A stretch of 64,000 bases of DNA from Chloroflexota bacterium (lineage in GTDB: Bacteria; Chloroflexota; Anaerolineae; VGOG01), in contig JAUWOY010000005.1 of NCBI GenBank assembly GCA_030611885.1, positions 1 through 64,000 of the forward strand, read 5' to 3'. Shown here one piece after another: positions 1-8,781 of the stretch. The stretch's first letter is position 1; the number at the start of each line of letters is the position of its first letter. The position numbers and the translations under genes were made by a program. The notes under the pieces are model-generated. The model was given only the letters and a program-made list of their open reading frames with translations. It ran no database searches and was not told where the DNA came from.

Positions 1-30
1 TTTCCTTTGACACCTACTGTTTCCGCTGAT

Positions 31-76
31 GGATATGTGGACAACTCACCGCAAGCTCCGAGTTGGCCACATATCC
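31..76. repeat. Imperfect inverted repeat (hairpin)
   Basis: Arms at 31-47 and 60-76 match at 16 of 17 positions around a 12-base loop. There is no T-run, so it is not a typical intrinsic terminator. The arms contain TGTGGACAA and ATATCCACA, which resemble DnaA boxes, but two sites with no origin context do not support an origin. Confidence 0.5.
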
Positions 77-146
77 ACAGCCCCTATGACCACTTCAACT
101 CAGCACTGTCCAGATCATCAAATCCAAGAAAGGAGGGGACACCCCG

Positions 147-204
147 GGTAACATTATCTTTTGACTGAACGATCACCGTTCGGTAACATTTTCATTTGAC
201 TTGA
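147..204. repeat. Pair of ~22-bp direct repeats
   Basis: Two near-identical units start at 147 and 182. Each begins GGTAACATT and ends TTGACT(T)GA. The short inverted repeat GAACG/CGTTC lies between them. They could be the end of a decayed insertion sequence; no transposase is visible here. Function unknown. Confidence 0.4.
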
Positions 205-215
205 CAGGGGCTTTT

Positions 216-1217
216 TCAGCGCACTTTCGGAATTTTAAGGAACAAAGCCACAAACTCCCGGATTTCCCCGTAAGGCTCCCTGAGGACATCAAACCAGCGA
301 ATGTCCTCATCGTCCAGGCGAAACCAGTTGTACTGGTGGCGCACGAAGCGGCGGGTGTGACGCTTGATGAGCTGAATGGCTTCCTCCAGGCTGACCTGCC
401 CTCGCAGATACATGCCAATCTGCTGGTACCCCAACCCCGACATTGAGGGCAGGTCATGGCCGTATCCCTGCTCAATCAACCCTCTGACCTCCTCCACCAG
501 CCCACTCTCGATCATCTTATCCACCCGCTCATCAATGCGCCGGTAGAGTTCCTGGCGGTCCATGGTCAAGCCGATCTGCAGGATGCGATAGGGCGGCGGC
601 TTTTTGCGCTGCAGCTCGGAGATGGGCTGACCCGTCTCCAGGTAGACCTCCAGGGCGCGAACCACCCGCCGCACGTTGCGGGGATCAATCCGCTCGGCAG
701 CCAGCGGGTCCACCTCCCGCAAGCGGGCGTGGAGGGCCTCCTCCCCTTCGATCTCCGCCTGACGATAGAGCTCCGCCCGCAACGCTTCGTTGGGCGGAAC
801 CCTGGGGATGCCCCACCCCTCCACCACCGCTTTCACGTATTGCCCCGTGCCGCCTACCAGGAAAGAGACCTTGCCTCGGGCTAAAACGTCGCCGATGGCA
901 CCGTAGGCAAGCTCCTGATATTGGGCCAGGGTGAAGGACTCGTCGGGCGCGACCACGTCAATCAGGTGATGGGGCACGCGCGTGCGCTCCTCCAGGGTCG
1001 GCTTGGCCGTGCCGATGTCCATCCCCCGATAGACCTGGCGGGAGTCGGCGGACACGATTTCGCCGTCAAACTCCTGAGCCAGGCGCAGCGACAGGCGCGT
1101 CTTCCCCACCGCCGTCGGCCCAACGATGACGATAAGAATTTCCGATTTCCGATTTCCGATTTCCGAATTTCTGAATCGCAAATCGGAAGGTTGCTTTGGT
1201 GAAGTCCTGTGTTTCAT
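216..1217 (-). CDS. miaA: tRNA dimethylallyltransferase MiaA
   Basis: Transfers a dimethylallyl group from DMAPP to N6 of A37 in tRNAs that read UNN codons. The P-loop GPTAVGKT lies near residues 33-40, followed by the family motif SADSRQVYRGMDIGTAKP and then GGTGQYVKAV. The C-terminal part has the typical MSGLGYQQIG and HTRRFVRHQ segments. Length is normal for the family. I chose ATG 1217; a TTG lies two codons upstream. Residues about 11-27 (reading NSEIGNRKSEI) are encoded by a dispersed repeat sitting between the start codon and the first beta strand, so the leader peptide is repeat-derived. The core is intact and the gene is probably functional. Confidence 0.95.
   Translation of the reverse strand: MKHRTSPKQPSDLRFRNSEIGNRKSEILIVIVGPTAVGKTRLSLRLAQEFDGEIVSADSRQVYRGMDIGTAKPTLEERTRVPHHLIDVVAPDESFTLAQYQELAYGAIGDVLARGKVSFLVGGTGQYVKAVVEGWGIPRVPPNEALRAELYRQAEIEGEEALHARLREVDPLAAERIDPRNVRRVVRALEVYLETGQPISELQRKKPPPYRILQIGLTMDRQELYRRIDERVDKMIESGLVEEVRGLIEQGYGHDLPSMSGLGYQQIGMYLRGQVSLEEAIQLIKRHTRRFVRHQYNWFRLDDEDIRWFDVLREPYGEIREFVALFLKIPKVR
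1136..1188. repeat. Family D repeat (GATTTCC-rich) inside miaA 5' end
   Basis: Tandem GATTTCC/GATTTCC units followed by an imperfect complement. The same family recurs at 39699-39766, 40128-40187 and 61658-61695. Here it is translated as the N-terminal leader of MiaA. Confidence 0.75.
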
Positions 1218-1231
1218 CGTCAACCTGCTAA

Positions 1232-1260
1232 TTGCCTATTGTGCCAGTTTATGGTAAAAT
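1232..1260 (+). promoter_or_regulatory. Sigma70-like promoter for the 1306 gene
   Basis: TTGCCT at 1232-1237 and TAAAAT at 1255-1260 with a 17-base spacer, ending 45 bases before the ATG at 1306. Found by eye only. Confidence 0.55.
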
Positions 1261-1305
1261 GATGTTAGCATTGGATAGATCGGTGTCAAGCCTGCAAGGG
1301 GGAAA

Positions 1306-1716
1306 ATGATGACTACACAAACTATTACTCTCAAACTTCCTGAGCCGCTTTATCGCTCTGCTCGTCAGGTAGCCGAGGCGACCAGACGGCCGTTGGAGGC
1401 CATTCTTATGGACAGCATCGCGCGCACGCTGCCCCCTCTCGATGATGTCTCGCCGGCAGAGGCGGCTGAGTTGGCCAAGCTGGCCAGTCTTGGTGATGCT
1501 TCTCTCTGGCGAGAAGCACGCGCGACGATGAATCCAGTTGAGCAGGCGACGATGCACGAATTGCTGGATCGCCAGGGAGCCAGTGAACTGACACCCGCCG
1601 AGCATGTTCGTCTGCAAGACCTGCTGGATGTCTATGGCCGGCTGATGGTGCGCAAAGCCCATGCCTACCTTCTCCTGGCACGGAGAGGCTATCGCGTTCC
1701 CACGCAAGAAAACTGA
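1306..1716 (+). CDS. Uncharacterised protein with ribbon-helix-helix-like N-terminus
   Basis: A 136-residue protein. The first 35 residues (TITLKLPEPLYRSARQ and a following helix) look like the strand-helix start of a ribbon-helix-helix regulator. The rest is helical and ends KAHAYLLLARRGYRVP. From memory, homologues of this type often precede an HNH endonuclease gene in Chloroflexota and cyanobacteria. No such partner follows here, so the gene looks orphaned. The start ATG at 1306 or 1309 follows AAGGGGGAAA, and a promoter lies just upstream. DNA binding is an inference from the N-terminus only. Confidence 0.75.
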   Translation: MMTTQTITLKLPEPLYRSARQVAEATRRPLEAILMDSIARTLPPLDDVSPAEAAELAKLASLGDASLWREARATMNPVEQATMHELLDRQGASELTPAEHVRLQDLLDVYGRLMVRKAHAYLLLARRGYRVPTQEN

Positions 1717-1794
1717 GGTGGTCCGTGACGGCTCCTATATCCAACCATCAGAGCCAAGTAGTCTCCTCCTTTGGCGTTGCTGGTTTGACTGTGC

Positions 1795-1878
1795 TAAAAT
1801 ATGACATCGAATTTCGAGGATTAACCGAATCCGGCGTCGCGAATTCGATGAATCCCTTGAATTCGTTGTCATATCCAC
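1795..1878. repeat. Imperfect long inverted repeat in intergenic space
   Basis: ATATGACATCGAATTTCGAGG near 1799-1819 is answered by TTGAATTCGTTGTCATAT near 1857-1874. The arms surround about 40 bases containing CGCGAATTCG. It resembles a short MITE-like element. Nothing else is seen between 1717 and 1948. Confidence 0.5.
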
Positions 1879-1948
1879 CAATCGGGGCTCAGTCGGGAGA
1901 CCGTGGAGGAGGACTTCCCGCGCCCATTGCAGGGTTTCCTTTCCTGAG

Positions 1949-2326
1949 TCATAACAATCCCCACCCTGTCACCGCGTTCTTTATCAGCTCCACCCGCAGC
2001 AGCTTGCCGCGAGATGTCATCTCCACCGCCACCACGTCAATGCGCCAATCGCCGTCCCAACTGCGCTCCTGTAGATAGGTCTGCGCCAGCTCCACCAGCT
2101 TGGCCTGCTTGGCTGGCGTCACCGACTCCTCAGGTGTGCCGTACTTTCGACCTCGCCGGGTGCGCACCTCGACGAAGGCCAGGCAGCCGCCGTCCTCGGC
2201 CACGATGTCTATCTCGCCCACCGGACAGCGCCAGTTGCGCTCACGCACGACGTAGCTCCGTTTTTCCAGGTAGGCCGCCGCCAGTTCCTCGCCCCGCTGG
2301 CCCAGTTTCTTCCTAGCTCCCTTCAT
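1949..2326 (-). CDS. YraN/UPF0102-family nuclease-fold protein
   Basis: A 125-residue protein matching the YraN (UPF0102) family, which has a restriction-endonuclease-like fold and no agreed function. Family landmarks are GEELAAAYL at the start, then GEIDIVAEDG and FVEVRTRR. Most relatives read VEVKTR in the E-x-K motif; here the lysine is arginine, which may affect catalysis. The ATG at 2326 is preceded by GAGGGGGG and overlaps the end of the upstream amidohydrolase by 14 bases, so the two genes are translationally linked. The longer ORF to 2419 runs inside the neighbour and is not used. Confidence 0.88.
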   Translation of the reverse strand: MKGARKKLGQRGEELAAAYLEKRSYVVRERNWRCPVGEIDIVAEDGGCLAFVEVRTRRGRKYGTPEESVTPAKQAKLVELAQTYLQERSWDGDWRIDVVAVEMTSRGKLLRVELIKNAVTGWGLL

Positions 2327-3686
2327 TTGACCCCCCTCGTTCCACCATCTGCCGGGAGATGCGGTTGTGGCGAGCCACGATGTCCTCCAGGTCAAAATCC
2401 ACCAGGCAACCACCATCAACTACGATCCGACCGTTGATGACGGACAGGGCCACGTTGACCGGCGTGCAGAAGATCAGCGCGGCCAACGGATCGTGCCAGG
2501 CTCCGGCGTACTCCAGCCTGTTGAGACTAATGGCAATGAAATCGGCAGCCTGGCCCACTTCCAGCGAGCCGATGTCGTCGCGGCCCAGGACGGATGCCCC
2601 ACCCAGGGTGGCCATCTCCAGGGCCTCCTGAGCACTGAGCGCTCCCGCGCCCTTCTGAACCCGCTGCAGAAGCATGGCCAGCCGCGCCTCGGCCAGTAGG
2701 TGGGAGCTGTCGTTGGACGCGCTGCCGTCCACGGCCAGGCCCACCTTGACGCCCGCGTCCAACATCTCGCGGATGGGAGCTATCCCCGAACCCAGCCGCA
2801 TGTTGGAGCTGGGACAGTGGGCCACCCCGGTGCCCGTCTCGGCCAGGAGTTGTATCTCCTCCTCGTTGAGATGGATAGCGTGGGCGTAAAAGACGTCAGG
2901 GCCCACCCAGCCCAGCTTCTCCATGTACTCCACCGGCCGGCAGCCGAATTTCCCCAGGCAAAAACTTTCCTCGTCCAGGGTCTCGGCCACGTGGGTATGG
3001 AGGTGCAGGCCATGTTGCCGAGCCAGGATCACCGACTCCCTCATCAGTTCCGGCGTCACCGAGAAGGGGGAACAAGGGGCCAAGATGAGGCGGCACATTG
3101 AATAGGGCGCCGGGTCGTGGTACTTCTCTATGACCCGCTGGCAGTCGGCCAGGATAGCACTTTCGCTCTGGACGACGCGGTCGGGTGGCAGGCCTCCCTG
3201 GGACCGCCCCAGCGACATGCTGCCCCGGCAGGGATGGAAGCGGATGCCCAACTCGCGGGCGGCGCGGATCTCGTCGTCCAGCAAAGCGTCGTTGGGAAAG
3301 AGGTACAGGTGATCGCTGGTGGTGGTGCAGCCAGAGAGGATCAGCTCAGCCAGGCCCACCAGCGCGCTGACGTAGACGGCTTCCCCGGTGAGCTCCGCCC
3401 AAATGGGATAGAGGGTGCGCAGCCAATCGAAAAGCTCCACGTCTTGGACGGCGGGCAGGACGCGGGTCAGGGTCTGGTAGAGGTGGTGGTGGGTGTTCAC
3501 CAACCCCGGCAGGACGATCATCCCCGAGGCGACGATAACTCGGTCGGCCTCCTGCGGCAAATCCCCCGTTGGCCCCACCGCCTCAATGACGTTATCCCGC
3601 ACGAAGATGCCGCCGTCCTTGATGCGCCGCCTCTCCTCGTTCATAGTGACCAGCAAGGCCGCGTTTTTCACTAGTAAGGTAGACAT
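2313..3686 (-). CDS. Amidohydrolase, probable 8-oxoguanine deaminase
   Basis: A 457-residue member of the amidohydrolase superfamily (guanine deaminase/AtzB-like branch). Zinc-site residues are visible: NTHHH around 64-68, HTH at 230-232, AHAIH at 268-272 and VDGSASND starting at 319. The stretch RGSMSLGRSQGGLPPD (154-169) is typical of 8-oxoguanine deaminases (8-oxoguanine to urate), which is why that activity is proposed. Other purine or triazine deaminases remain possible. The start ATG at 3686 has a strong AGGAGG site. The longer ORF to 3821 reads through a REP palindrome and is rejected. It forms an operon with the YraN gene. Confidence 0.88.
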   Translation of the reverse strand: MSTLLVKNAALLVTMNEERRRIKDGGIFVRDNVIEAVGPTGDLPQEADRVIVASGMIVLPGLVNTHHHLYQTLTRVLPAVQDVELFDWLRTLYPIWAELTGEAVYVSALVGLAELILSGCTTTSDHLYLFPNDALLDDEIRAARELGIRFHPCRGSMSLGRSQGGLPPDRVVQSESAILADCQRVIEKYHDPAPYSMCRLILAPCSPFSVTPELMRESVILARQHGLHLHTHVAETLDEESFCLGKFGCRPVEYMEKLGWVGPDVFYAHAIHLNEEEIQLLAETGTGVAHCPSSNMRLGSGIAPIREMLDAGVKVGLAVDGSASNDSSHLLAEARLAMLLQRVQKGAGALSAQEALEMATLGGASVLGRDDIGSLEVGQAADFIAISLNRLEYAGAWHDPLAALIFCTPVNVALSVINGRIVVDGGCLVDFDLEDIVARHNRISRQMVERGGSNEGS

Positions 3687-3781
3687 TGGTGATTCCTCCT
3701 TTTTCGACTTGCCTCTTTCGTTCCGTAAGTATAGCACAAGCCCGCACGTCATGCAAAGGCGGGTCGGCGTGATAGTTTCCC

Positions 3782-3815
3782 AGACCTTTAGGGTTTTTGG
3801 AAACCCTAAAGGTCT
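3782..3815. repeat. Family B REP palindrome
   Basis: Perfect 15-base arms AGACCTTTAGGGTTT / AAACCCTAAAGGTCT with a four-base loop. Same family as 7294, 33651, 33930 and 34340, the last three being at or in the RAYT transposase gene. Confidence 0.85.
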
Positions 3816-3827
3816 CTTCATTGGCGT

Positions 3828-3856
3828 TTGACGTTTGCTCTTTTTTGTGGTACACT
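3828..3856 (+). promoter_or_regulatory. Sigma70-like promoter for fba-fbp
   Basis: TTGACG at 3828-3833, a 17-base spacer, TACACT at 3851-3856. It leaves a leader of about 145 bases before fba. That leader has short inverted repeats (GATGGAAG/CTTCCATC and the element at 3929-3954), but I recognise no riboswitch. Confidence 0.6.
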
Positions 3857-3928
3857 GAGCACTGTTCTGGATGGAAGCAAAGGTTGCCCTTGACGCACCT
3901 ACCTTCCATCGGTTGAGACTCAGCGAAC

Positions 3929-3954
3929 CGGCGGCATGGGAGCCGCCTCTGCTG
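3929..3954. repeat. 26-bp inverted repeat, left copy
   Basis: Matches the complement of 5967-5992 at 25 of 26 positions. The two copies flank the fba-fbp pair in opposite orientation. Confidence 0.8.
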
Positions 3955-4008
3955 AAAATCTTGGATCTACTGAGACTCTAATCTTTAAATCGGAAAGGTG
4001 ATTTGAAA

Positions 4009-4932
4009 ATGCCATTAGTAACCAGCAAGGAAATACTACAGCTTGCTTTGGCCGAACGCTTCGCGGTGGGGGCCTTCAATGCCAACAACATGGAAATGGT
4101 GCAGGCCATCGTCGAGGCTGCCCAGGAGGAACGCGCGCCGGTCATCCTGCAGGTCAGTCAGGGAGCTATTCGCTACGCTGGTTTGGATTACGCGGTTGGC
4201 TTGGTCAAGATCGCTGCCGAGCAGGCCGACGTCCCTGTGGTTCTCCACCTGGATCATGGTACCAGCTTCGAGCAGAATGTGCTGTGTTTGCGCGCTGGCT
4301 TCACCTCCCTGATGTTCGATGGCTCCAAGCTGCCCTATGAAGAGAACGTGGCTATCAGCAAGAGGGTCTGTGATATCGCCCACATCGTCGGCATCCCTGT
4401 CGAGGCGGAGTTGGGCCGCGTGCTCCAGGCCTCGGATGGTGTGACGCCAGAGGAAGTGGAGGCGGCCATGACTGATCCCGACCAGGCTAGAGAGTTCGTC
4501 GTCCGTACCGGGGCCGATTCCCTGGCCGTGGCCGTCGGCTCGGTCCATGCCATGAAGGCCCGCCAGGCCACCCTGGACATCCCACGTATTGAGGCCATCC
4601 GCCAGAAAGTCGGAGTGCCGTTGGTCTTGCACGGCTCATCGGGCGTCAAGCACGAGAGCGTGGCCGAAGCCATTGAGCACGGCATCTGCAAGGTCAACGT
4701 GGCGACTTATCTGAATCAGGCTTTTGTGCGAGGGATGAGGGAGGGTTTTGAGAGGCATCCTGACGAAGTGGATCCCCGCAAATATCTGAGCATCTCTCGC
4801 GAAAACACCAAAGAAGCGGTGAGGGAGAAGATTCGCCTTTTCAAGAGCAACGACCGCATTGACTTCAGCGGCGGCTTCAAAAGCCCGCCCAGGCAGTACC
4901 GCAGTGTAGACATTGGAGGTACTGAAGAGTAG
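4009..4932 (+). CDS. fba: Class II fructose-bisphosphate aldolase
   Basis: A 307-residue zinc-dependent aldolase that interconverts fructose 1,6-bisphosphate with DHAP and glyceraldehyde 3-phosphate. Landmarks: GAFNANNMEMVQAI near residue 21, the zinc/catalytic segment LHLDHGTSFEQ near 79-89, PVEAELGRV, AVGSVHAMK and the phosphate loop VLHGSSGVK. A tagatose-bisphosphate-type substrate cannot be excluded. The ATG at 4009 follows GGAAAGGTG at a good distance; an in-frame TTG two codons upstream is less likely. It is followed nine bases later by fbp, so the pair forms a gluconeogenic operon. Confidence 0.92.
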   Translation: MPLVTSKEILQLALAERFAVGAFNANNMEMVQAIVEAAQEERAPVILQVSQGAIRYAGLDYAVGLVKIAAEQADVPVVLHLDHGTSFEQNVLCLRAGFTSLMFDGSKLPYEENVAISKRVCDIAHIVGIPVEAELGRVLQASDGVTPEEVEAAMTDPDQAREFVVRTGADSLAVAVGSVHAMKARQATLDIPRIEAIRQKVGVPLVLHGSSGVKHESVAEAIEHGICKVNVATYLNQAFVRGMREGFERHPDEVDPRKYLSISRENTKEAVREKIRLFKSNDRIDFSGGFKSPPRQYRSVDIGGTEE

Positions 4933-4941
4933 CAGGACCCC

Positions 4942-5955
4942 ATGACCGCAAAGATTATCACCATCGAGCGCCACATCCTGGAGCAACAGCGGCACTTTCC
5001 CGAGGCGACCGGCGAATTCACCTATCTGCTGTACGACATCGCCCTGGCGGCCAAGATCATCTCCCGTGAGGTGAGCAAAGCGGGCCTGCTGGAGATCCTG
5101 GGCCTCACCGGCGAAGAGAACGTCCAGGGTGAGCAGGTGATGAAGCTGGACGTGTTTGCCAACGAGACCATGATCCGCATGAACGATCACACGGGGCGGC
5201 TGTGCGCCATGGCCTCCGAGGAGAACCCCGACATCATTCCCATCCCCGAACGATTTCCTTGCGGCAAATACGTGCTCATCTTTGACCCGCTGGATGGCTC
5301 GTCCAACATTGATATGAACGTCAGCGTGGGCACGATTTTCTCCGTCCACCGTAAGGTCTCGGATGGACGACGGGGCGCGTTGGAAGATTTCCTGCAACCC
5401 GGCTACAAGCAAGCCGCCGCAGGCTACATCATTTACGGCTCCAGCACCATGATGGTCTACACCAGCGGTCAGGGAGTGCACGGCTTTACTCTGGACCCCA
5501 GCGTGGGCGAGTTTTTGCTCTCCCATCCCAATATCCAGATCCCGCCCCGAGGCAAGTATTATAGCACTAACGAGGGGAACTATCACTACTGGAGCGAGGG
5601 GGTTCGCCGCTACGTGGACTACCTGAAGGCGTCCGACGAGGCCAGCGGCCGACCCTATTCGGGGCGCTACATCGGGACGCTGGTGGCGGATTTTCACCGC
5701 AACTTGCTGGCGGGCGGCATCTTTATGTACCCGGCCGACACCAAGGATCCCCAAAAACCGCACGGCAAACTCCGCTTGCTCTACGAGGCGGCGCCCCTGG
5801 CCTTCATCGTCGAACAGGCCGGCGGGCGCGCTTCTGACGGCAGGCAGGACATCATGAACATCCAGCCAGAGTCGCTGCACCAGCGGGTACCCCTGTTCAT
5901 CGGCAGCCGGAAGGACGTGGACGAGGCCGGGCAGTTCATCCGCGAGTTTGGGTAG
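4942..5955 (+). CDS. fbp: Class I fructose-1,6-bisphosphatase
   Basis: A 337-residue class I FBPase that removes the 1-phosphate in gluconeogenesis. The metal-site motifs EEN (93-95) and [11 protein letters not shown] (114-124) are intact, as is the [13 protein letters not shown] segment and [21 protein letters not shown] near the C-terminus. It starts nine bases after fba. Having FBPase next to aldolase and a PPi-type phosphofructokinase suits an organism that builds sugars from acetyl-CoA. Confidence 0.95.
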   Translation: MTAKIITIERHILEQQRHFPEATGEFTYLLYDIALAAKIISREVSKAGLLEILGLTGEENVQGEQVMKLDVFANETMIRMNDHTGRLCAMASEENPDIIPIPERFPCGKYVLIFDPLDGSSNIDMNVSVGTIFSVHRKVSDGRRGALEDFLQPGYKQAAAGYIIYGSSTMMVYTSGQGVHGFTLDPSVGEFLLSHPNIQIPPRGKYYSTNEGNYHYWSEGVRRYVDYLKASDEASGRPYSGRYIGTLVADFHRNLLAGGIFMYPADTKDPQKPHGKLRLLYEAAPLAFIVEQAGGRASDGRQDIMNIQPESLHQRVPLFIGSRKDVDEAGQFIREFG

Positions 5956-5966
5956 ATCACAAACTA

Positions 5967-5992
5967 CAGCAGAGGCGGCTCCCACGCCGCCG
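5967..5992. repeat. 26-bp inverted repeat, right copy
   Basis: Complement of 3929-3954 with one mismatch. See the left copy. Confidence 0.8.
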
Positions 5993-6005
5993 AATGACGG
6001 AGTCC

Positions 6006-6104
6006 AGAAACCAGGTTTTTTGCTGAAGAGAATGTGACTTCCCGCGCCACGGAGAGCCTCAAAAGCAACAGCGTATCCATTCAAGTAGGAAAAACCTGGT
6101 TTCT
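6006..6104. repeat. Family A element (AAACCWGGTTT ends)
   Basis: Ends AGAAACCAGGTTTTT (6006) and AAAAACCTGGTTTCT (6090-6104). Each end is itself nearly palindromic and they enclose about 70 unrelated bases. The same architecture occurs at 7391-7489 and 35473-35571. Confidence 0.8.
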
Positions 6105-6126
6105 CTCAAATTGCAGGAGGAGAATT

Positions 6127-7287
6127 ATGAGGATTGGAATTCTAACTGGCGGCGGGGACGTCCCCGGCTTAAACCCTGCCATTAAGGCGGTGACCTACCG
6201 GGGCGAGAGTGAAGGCCACGAGATAATCGGCATTCGGCGCGGCTGGATGGGGCTGCTGCACTACAACCCGGACGACCCCGAAACTCACGAACTCTTTATC
6301 CGACCTCTGAGCAGGGCTAACACCCGCACCATTGACCGCACCGGCGGCACTTTCCTGCACACATCCCGCGTCAACCCGAGTCGCGTGCGGCCGGAACAAG
6401 CACCCGCCTTTTTGAAACCGGGAGAGCAGGAACCTGACGAGCAGGGATTACTGGACTTTACTCCTCATGTGCTCAGAAACCTGGAGCATCTGAAAATTGA
6501 CGTGCTCATCCCCATCGGTGGTGAGGACACACTGGGATATGCCGCCCGGCTGCACCGTGAAGGGTTCCCCATTGTATCCATCCCCAAGACGATGGATAAC
6601 GACGTCTTTGGGACCGATTTCTGCATCGGCTTTTCGACCGCGGTCACCCGCAGCGTCCGGTTCATTCATCAACTGCGCAGCACTGCTGGCTCTCACGAAC
6701 GCATCGGGGTCATCGAGCTATTTGGTCGCCACTGTGGGGAGACCTCGCTCATTTCCTCGTATCTGGCCGGCGTAGATCGGGCCATCATCTCTGAGGTCCG
6801 CTTCGACATCGAGAAACTGGCCGATTTGCTGATGCGGGACAAACGCGCCAATCCCAGCCATTACGCCATGATGACCATCTCTGAAGGAGCGCGGATCATG
6901 GGCGAGGAAATTGTCCATAAGAAGGACAAGGTTGATCCCTATGGACACAAAAAGCTGGGCGGCATCGGTGCTGTGACCGCTGCCCGGCTGCAAAAGATAA
7001 CCGGCGAAGCGACGATGATTCAGGAAGTCGCCTACCTGATGCGCTCTGGGGAACCGGATGCTTTGGACGTTATGGTTGCTGTTAACTACGCCAACATCGC
7101 CATGGACCTGATCGCGACGAAAAAGTTCGGGCGCATGGTGGCGCTGCGTGATGGGCGTTACACCGACGTGACGGCAGAGTCGCCATTATTGGGGGTCAAG
7201 ACCGTGGACGTGCGTGCCCTGTACGACGTCGAAGAGTACCGGCCCAAGGTCTGGCACGCTCTCGGCAAGCCGATGTTCCTGTACTAG
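6127..7287 (+). CDS. pfp: PPi-type 6-phosphofructokinase
   Basis: A 386-residue phosphofructokinase-family enzyme. The cofactor-determining positions read GGEDT (131-135) and PKTMDND (153-159). An acidic residue where ATP enzymes have the second glycine of GGDGS, together with lysine before TMDND, is the signature of pyrophosphate-dependent enzymes. It is therefore probably reversible and usable in gluconeogenesis. ATG 6127 has an AGGAGG site. The ORF extending to 6034 reads through the family A repeat and is not used. It lies downstream of fbp on the same strand. Confidence 0.88.
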   Translation: MRIGILTGGGDVPGLNPAIKAVTYRGESEGHEIIGIRRGWMGLLHYNPDDPETHELFIRPLSRANTRTIDRTGGTFLHTSRVNPSRVRPEQAPAFLKPGEQEPDEQGLLDFTPHVLRNLEHLKIDVLIPIGGEDTLGYAARLHREGFPIVSIPKTMDNDVFGTDFCIGFSTAVTRSVRFIHQLRSTAGSHERIGVIELFGRHCGETSLISSYLAGVDRAIISEVRFDIEKLADLLMRDKRANPSHYAMMTISEGARIMGEEIVHKKDKVDPYGHKKLGGIGAVTAARLQKITGEATMIQEVAYLMRSGEPDALDVMVAVNYANIAMDLIATKKFGRMVALRDGRYTDVTAESPLLGVKTVDVRALYDVEEYRPKVWHALGKPMFLY

Positions 7288-7293
7288 GTGTTC

Positions 7294-7326
7294 AGACCCT
7301 TGGGGTTTTCCAAACCCCAAGGGTCT
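7294..7326. repeat. Family B REP palindrome
   Basis: AGACCCTTGGGGTTT / AAACCCCAAGGGTCT arms, three-base loop, directly after the phosphofructokinase stop codon. Confidence 0.85.
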
Positions 7327-7337
7327 CACGTAATGAA

Positions 7338-7377
7338 AACGCTCGGAGGCGCGCGGCACCTCCGAGCGTTTCTGTTT
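7338..7377 (+). terminator. Intrinsic terminator after pfp
   Basis: Arms AACGCTCGGAGG and CCTCCGAGCGTT (12 of 12 paired) with a nine-base loop, then TCTGTTTT. Confidence 0.85.
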
Positions 7378-7390
7378 TCCATGGAACCTG

Positions 7391-7489
7391 AGAAACCAGG
7401 TTTTTCTCTGAATAGGTAGGATCCTGGCCGGCGAACGTGACTGGAACAACCACCTCTCTCTGCTTTTGGGCGCCAAAAACCTGGTTTCT
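7391..7489. repeat. Family A element, second copy
   Basis: Ends AGAAACCAGGTTTTT and AAAAACCTGGTTTCT about 70 bases apart, between pfp and the 3' end of serS. Confidence 0.8.
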
Positions 7490-7496
7490 GGTCTCT

Positions 7497-8765
7497 TTAG
7501 CTGATGACTTCCACCCCTCCCATGTAAGGTCGCAGAACCTCAGGGATGACGATGCTACCATCAGCCTGCTGGTAATTCTCCATGACGGCGATCAGGGTTC
7601 GGGGCAGGGCCAGGCCGCTCCCGTTGAGGGTGTGGGCGAACTCAGGCTTGGCGCCAGGCTCCGGCCGGTAGCGAATGTTGGCCCGGCGGGACTGGAAGGC
7701 CTCGCAGTTGGAGCAGGAGCTGGCCTCCAGCCACTCCCCGCAGCCTGGGGCCCACACCTCAACGTCGTACTTCTTGGCAGCAGCGAAGCCCAGGTCGCCG
7801 GTGCACATCTGTACCACCCGGTAGGGGATGCCCAGCCCTCGGCACACATCTTCCGCGTTATCCACCATCTTTTCCAGTTCCTCGTAGGAGTTCTCCGGGG
7901 TGGCGAATTTATACATCTCCACCTTGTCGAACTGATGGCCCCGCTTGATGCCCCGGGTGTCCTTGCCCGCAGAGAACTTCTCCCGTCGGAAACAAGGTGA
8001 GTAAGCCACGTAGTACAGCGGCAACTGGTCTGCCTTCAGGATCTCGTCGCGATGCAGGTTGGTCAGCGGAACCTCTGCCGTGCCGATGAACCAGAAGTCG
8101 TCTTCGACGTCGTGGTAGATGTTGGCCTCGAACTTGGGCAACTGCCCAGCCCCGACCATGCATTCTCGCTTGACGACGAAGGGCGGGTAGATTTCAGTGT
8201 AGCCTTGCTCGTTCACGTGCAGGTCGAGCATCCAGGCGATCAGCGCGCGCTGAAGCCTGGCTCCCAGTCCCTTGAGCACATAGAAGCGCGTGCCAGAGAG
8301 CTTCACTCCCCGCTCGAAGTCAATGATGTCCAACACCGGGCCCAAGTCCCAGTGGGGTAGCGGCTCGAAGTCAAACTGGCGGAGTTCTCCTTCGGTGCGC
8401 ACCACCACGTTCTCGCTGTCATCCTTGCCGATGGGCACCGTTTCGTGGGGCATGTTGGGCACCAGAAGCATGGCCTCGTGAAGCCGTTCCTCCACCTCGC
8501 TCACCCGGCCATCCAGGGCTTTGATGCGTTCCCCCACCTGGCGCATCTCCGCGATGAGCGCCTGGCGATCCTCGCTCTTCTCCATGCGCCCTATCTTCTC
8601 AGAGGTGACGTTGCGCTGATGCTTCAGGGCTTCCACCTCTGTCAGCAGAGTGCGCCGCTCCTCGTCCAGGGCCAGGATCTCGTCAATAGGCGCGTCGGTA
8701 TTCAATTTGACCAGAGCCTCTTTGACCTGGTCTGGGTTCTCGCGAATGAAACCTAGATCGAGCAT
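7497..8765 (-). CDS. serS: Seryl-tRNA synthetase
   Basis: A 422-residue class II synthetase that charges tRNA-Ser. The N-terminal ~110 residues form the usual antiparallel coiled-coil arm. Class II motifs are clear: TAEVPLTN, motif 2 [18 protein letters not shown], and motif 3 [23 protein letters not shown] 8765 has an AAGGAGG site. A T-box leader precedes it, so expression should respond to uncharged tRNA-Ser. Confidence 0.97.
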   Translation of the reverse strand: MLDLGFIRENPDQVKEALVKLNTDAPIDEILALDEERRTLLTEVEALKHQRNVTSEKIGRMEKSEDRQALIAEMRQVGERIKALDGRVSEVEERLHEAMLLVPNMPHETVPIGKDDSENVVVRTEGELRQFDFEPLPHWDLGPVLDIIDFERGVKLSGTRFYVLKGLGARLQRALIAWMLDLHVNEQGYTEIYPPFVVKRECMVGAGQLPKFEANIYHDVEDDFWFIGTAEVPLTNLHRDEILKADQLPLYYVAYSPCFRREKFSAGKDTRGIKRGHQFDKVEMYKFATPENSYEELEKMVDNAEDVCRGLGIPYRVVQMCTGDLGFAAAKKYDVEVWAPGCGEWLEASSCSNCEAFQSRRANIRYRPEPGAKPEFAHTLNGSGLALPRTLIAVMENYQQADGSIVIPEVLRPYMGGVEVIS

Positions 8766-8781
8766 GATTAACCTCCTTGGA

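Noticed and set aside
31-76. Possible DnaA boxes and replication origin
   Set aside because: Only two imperfect boxes in one hairpin, with no dnaA/dnaN genes, A+T-rich unwinding region or further boxes nearby.
2326-3821. Longer N-terminal forms of several genes (amidohydrolase to 3821, pfp from 6034, hydrolase from 27385, fhs from 15266)
   Set aside because: The extensions read through repeats or leaders and lack ribosome sites, while internal ATG or GTG codons have good ones.
4636-6084. Long antisense ORF of 482 codons opposite fbp
   Set aside because: It lies opposite an intact fbp with all catalytic motifs. G+C-rich genes give long antisense frames, and no ribosome site or known domain is present.
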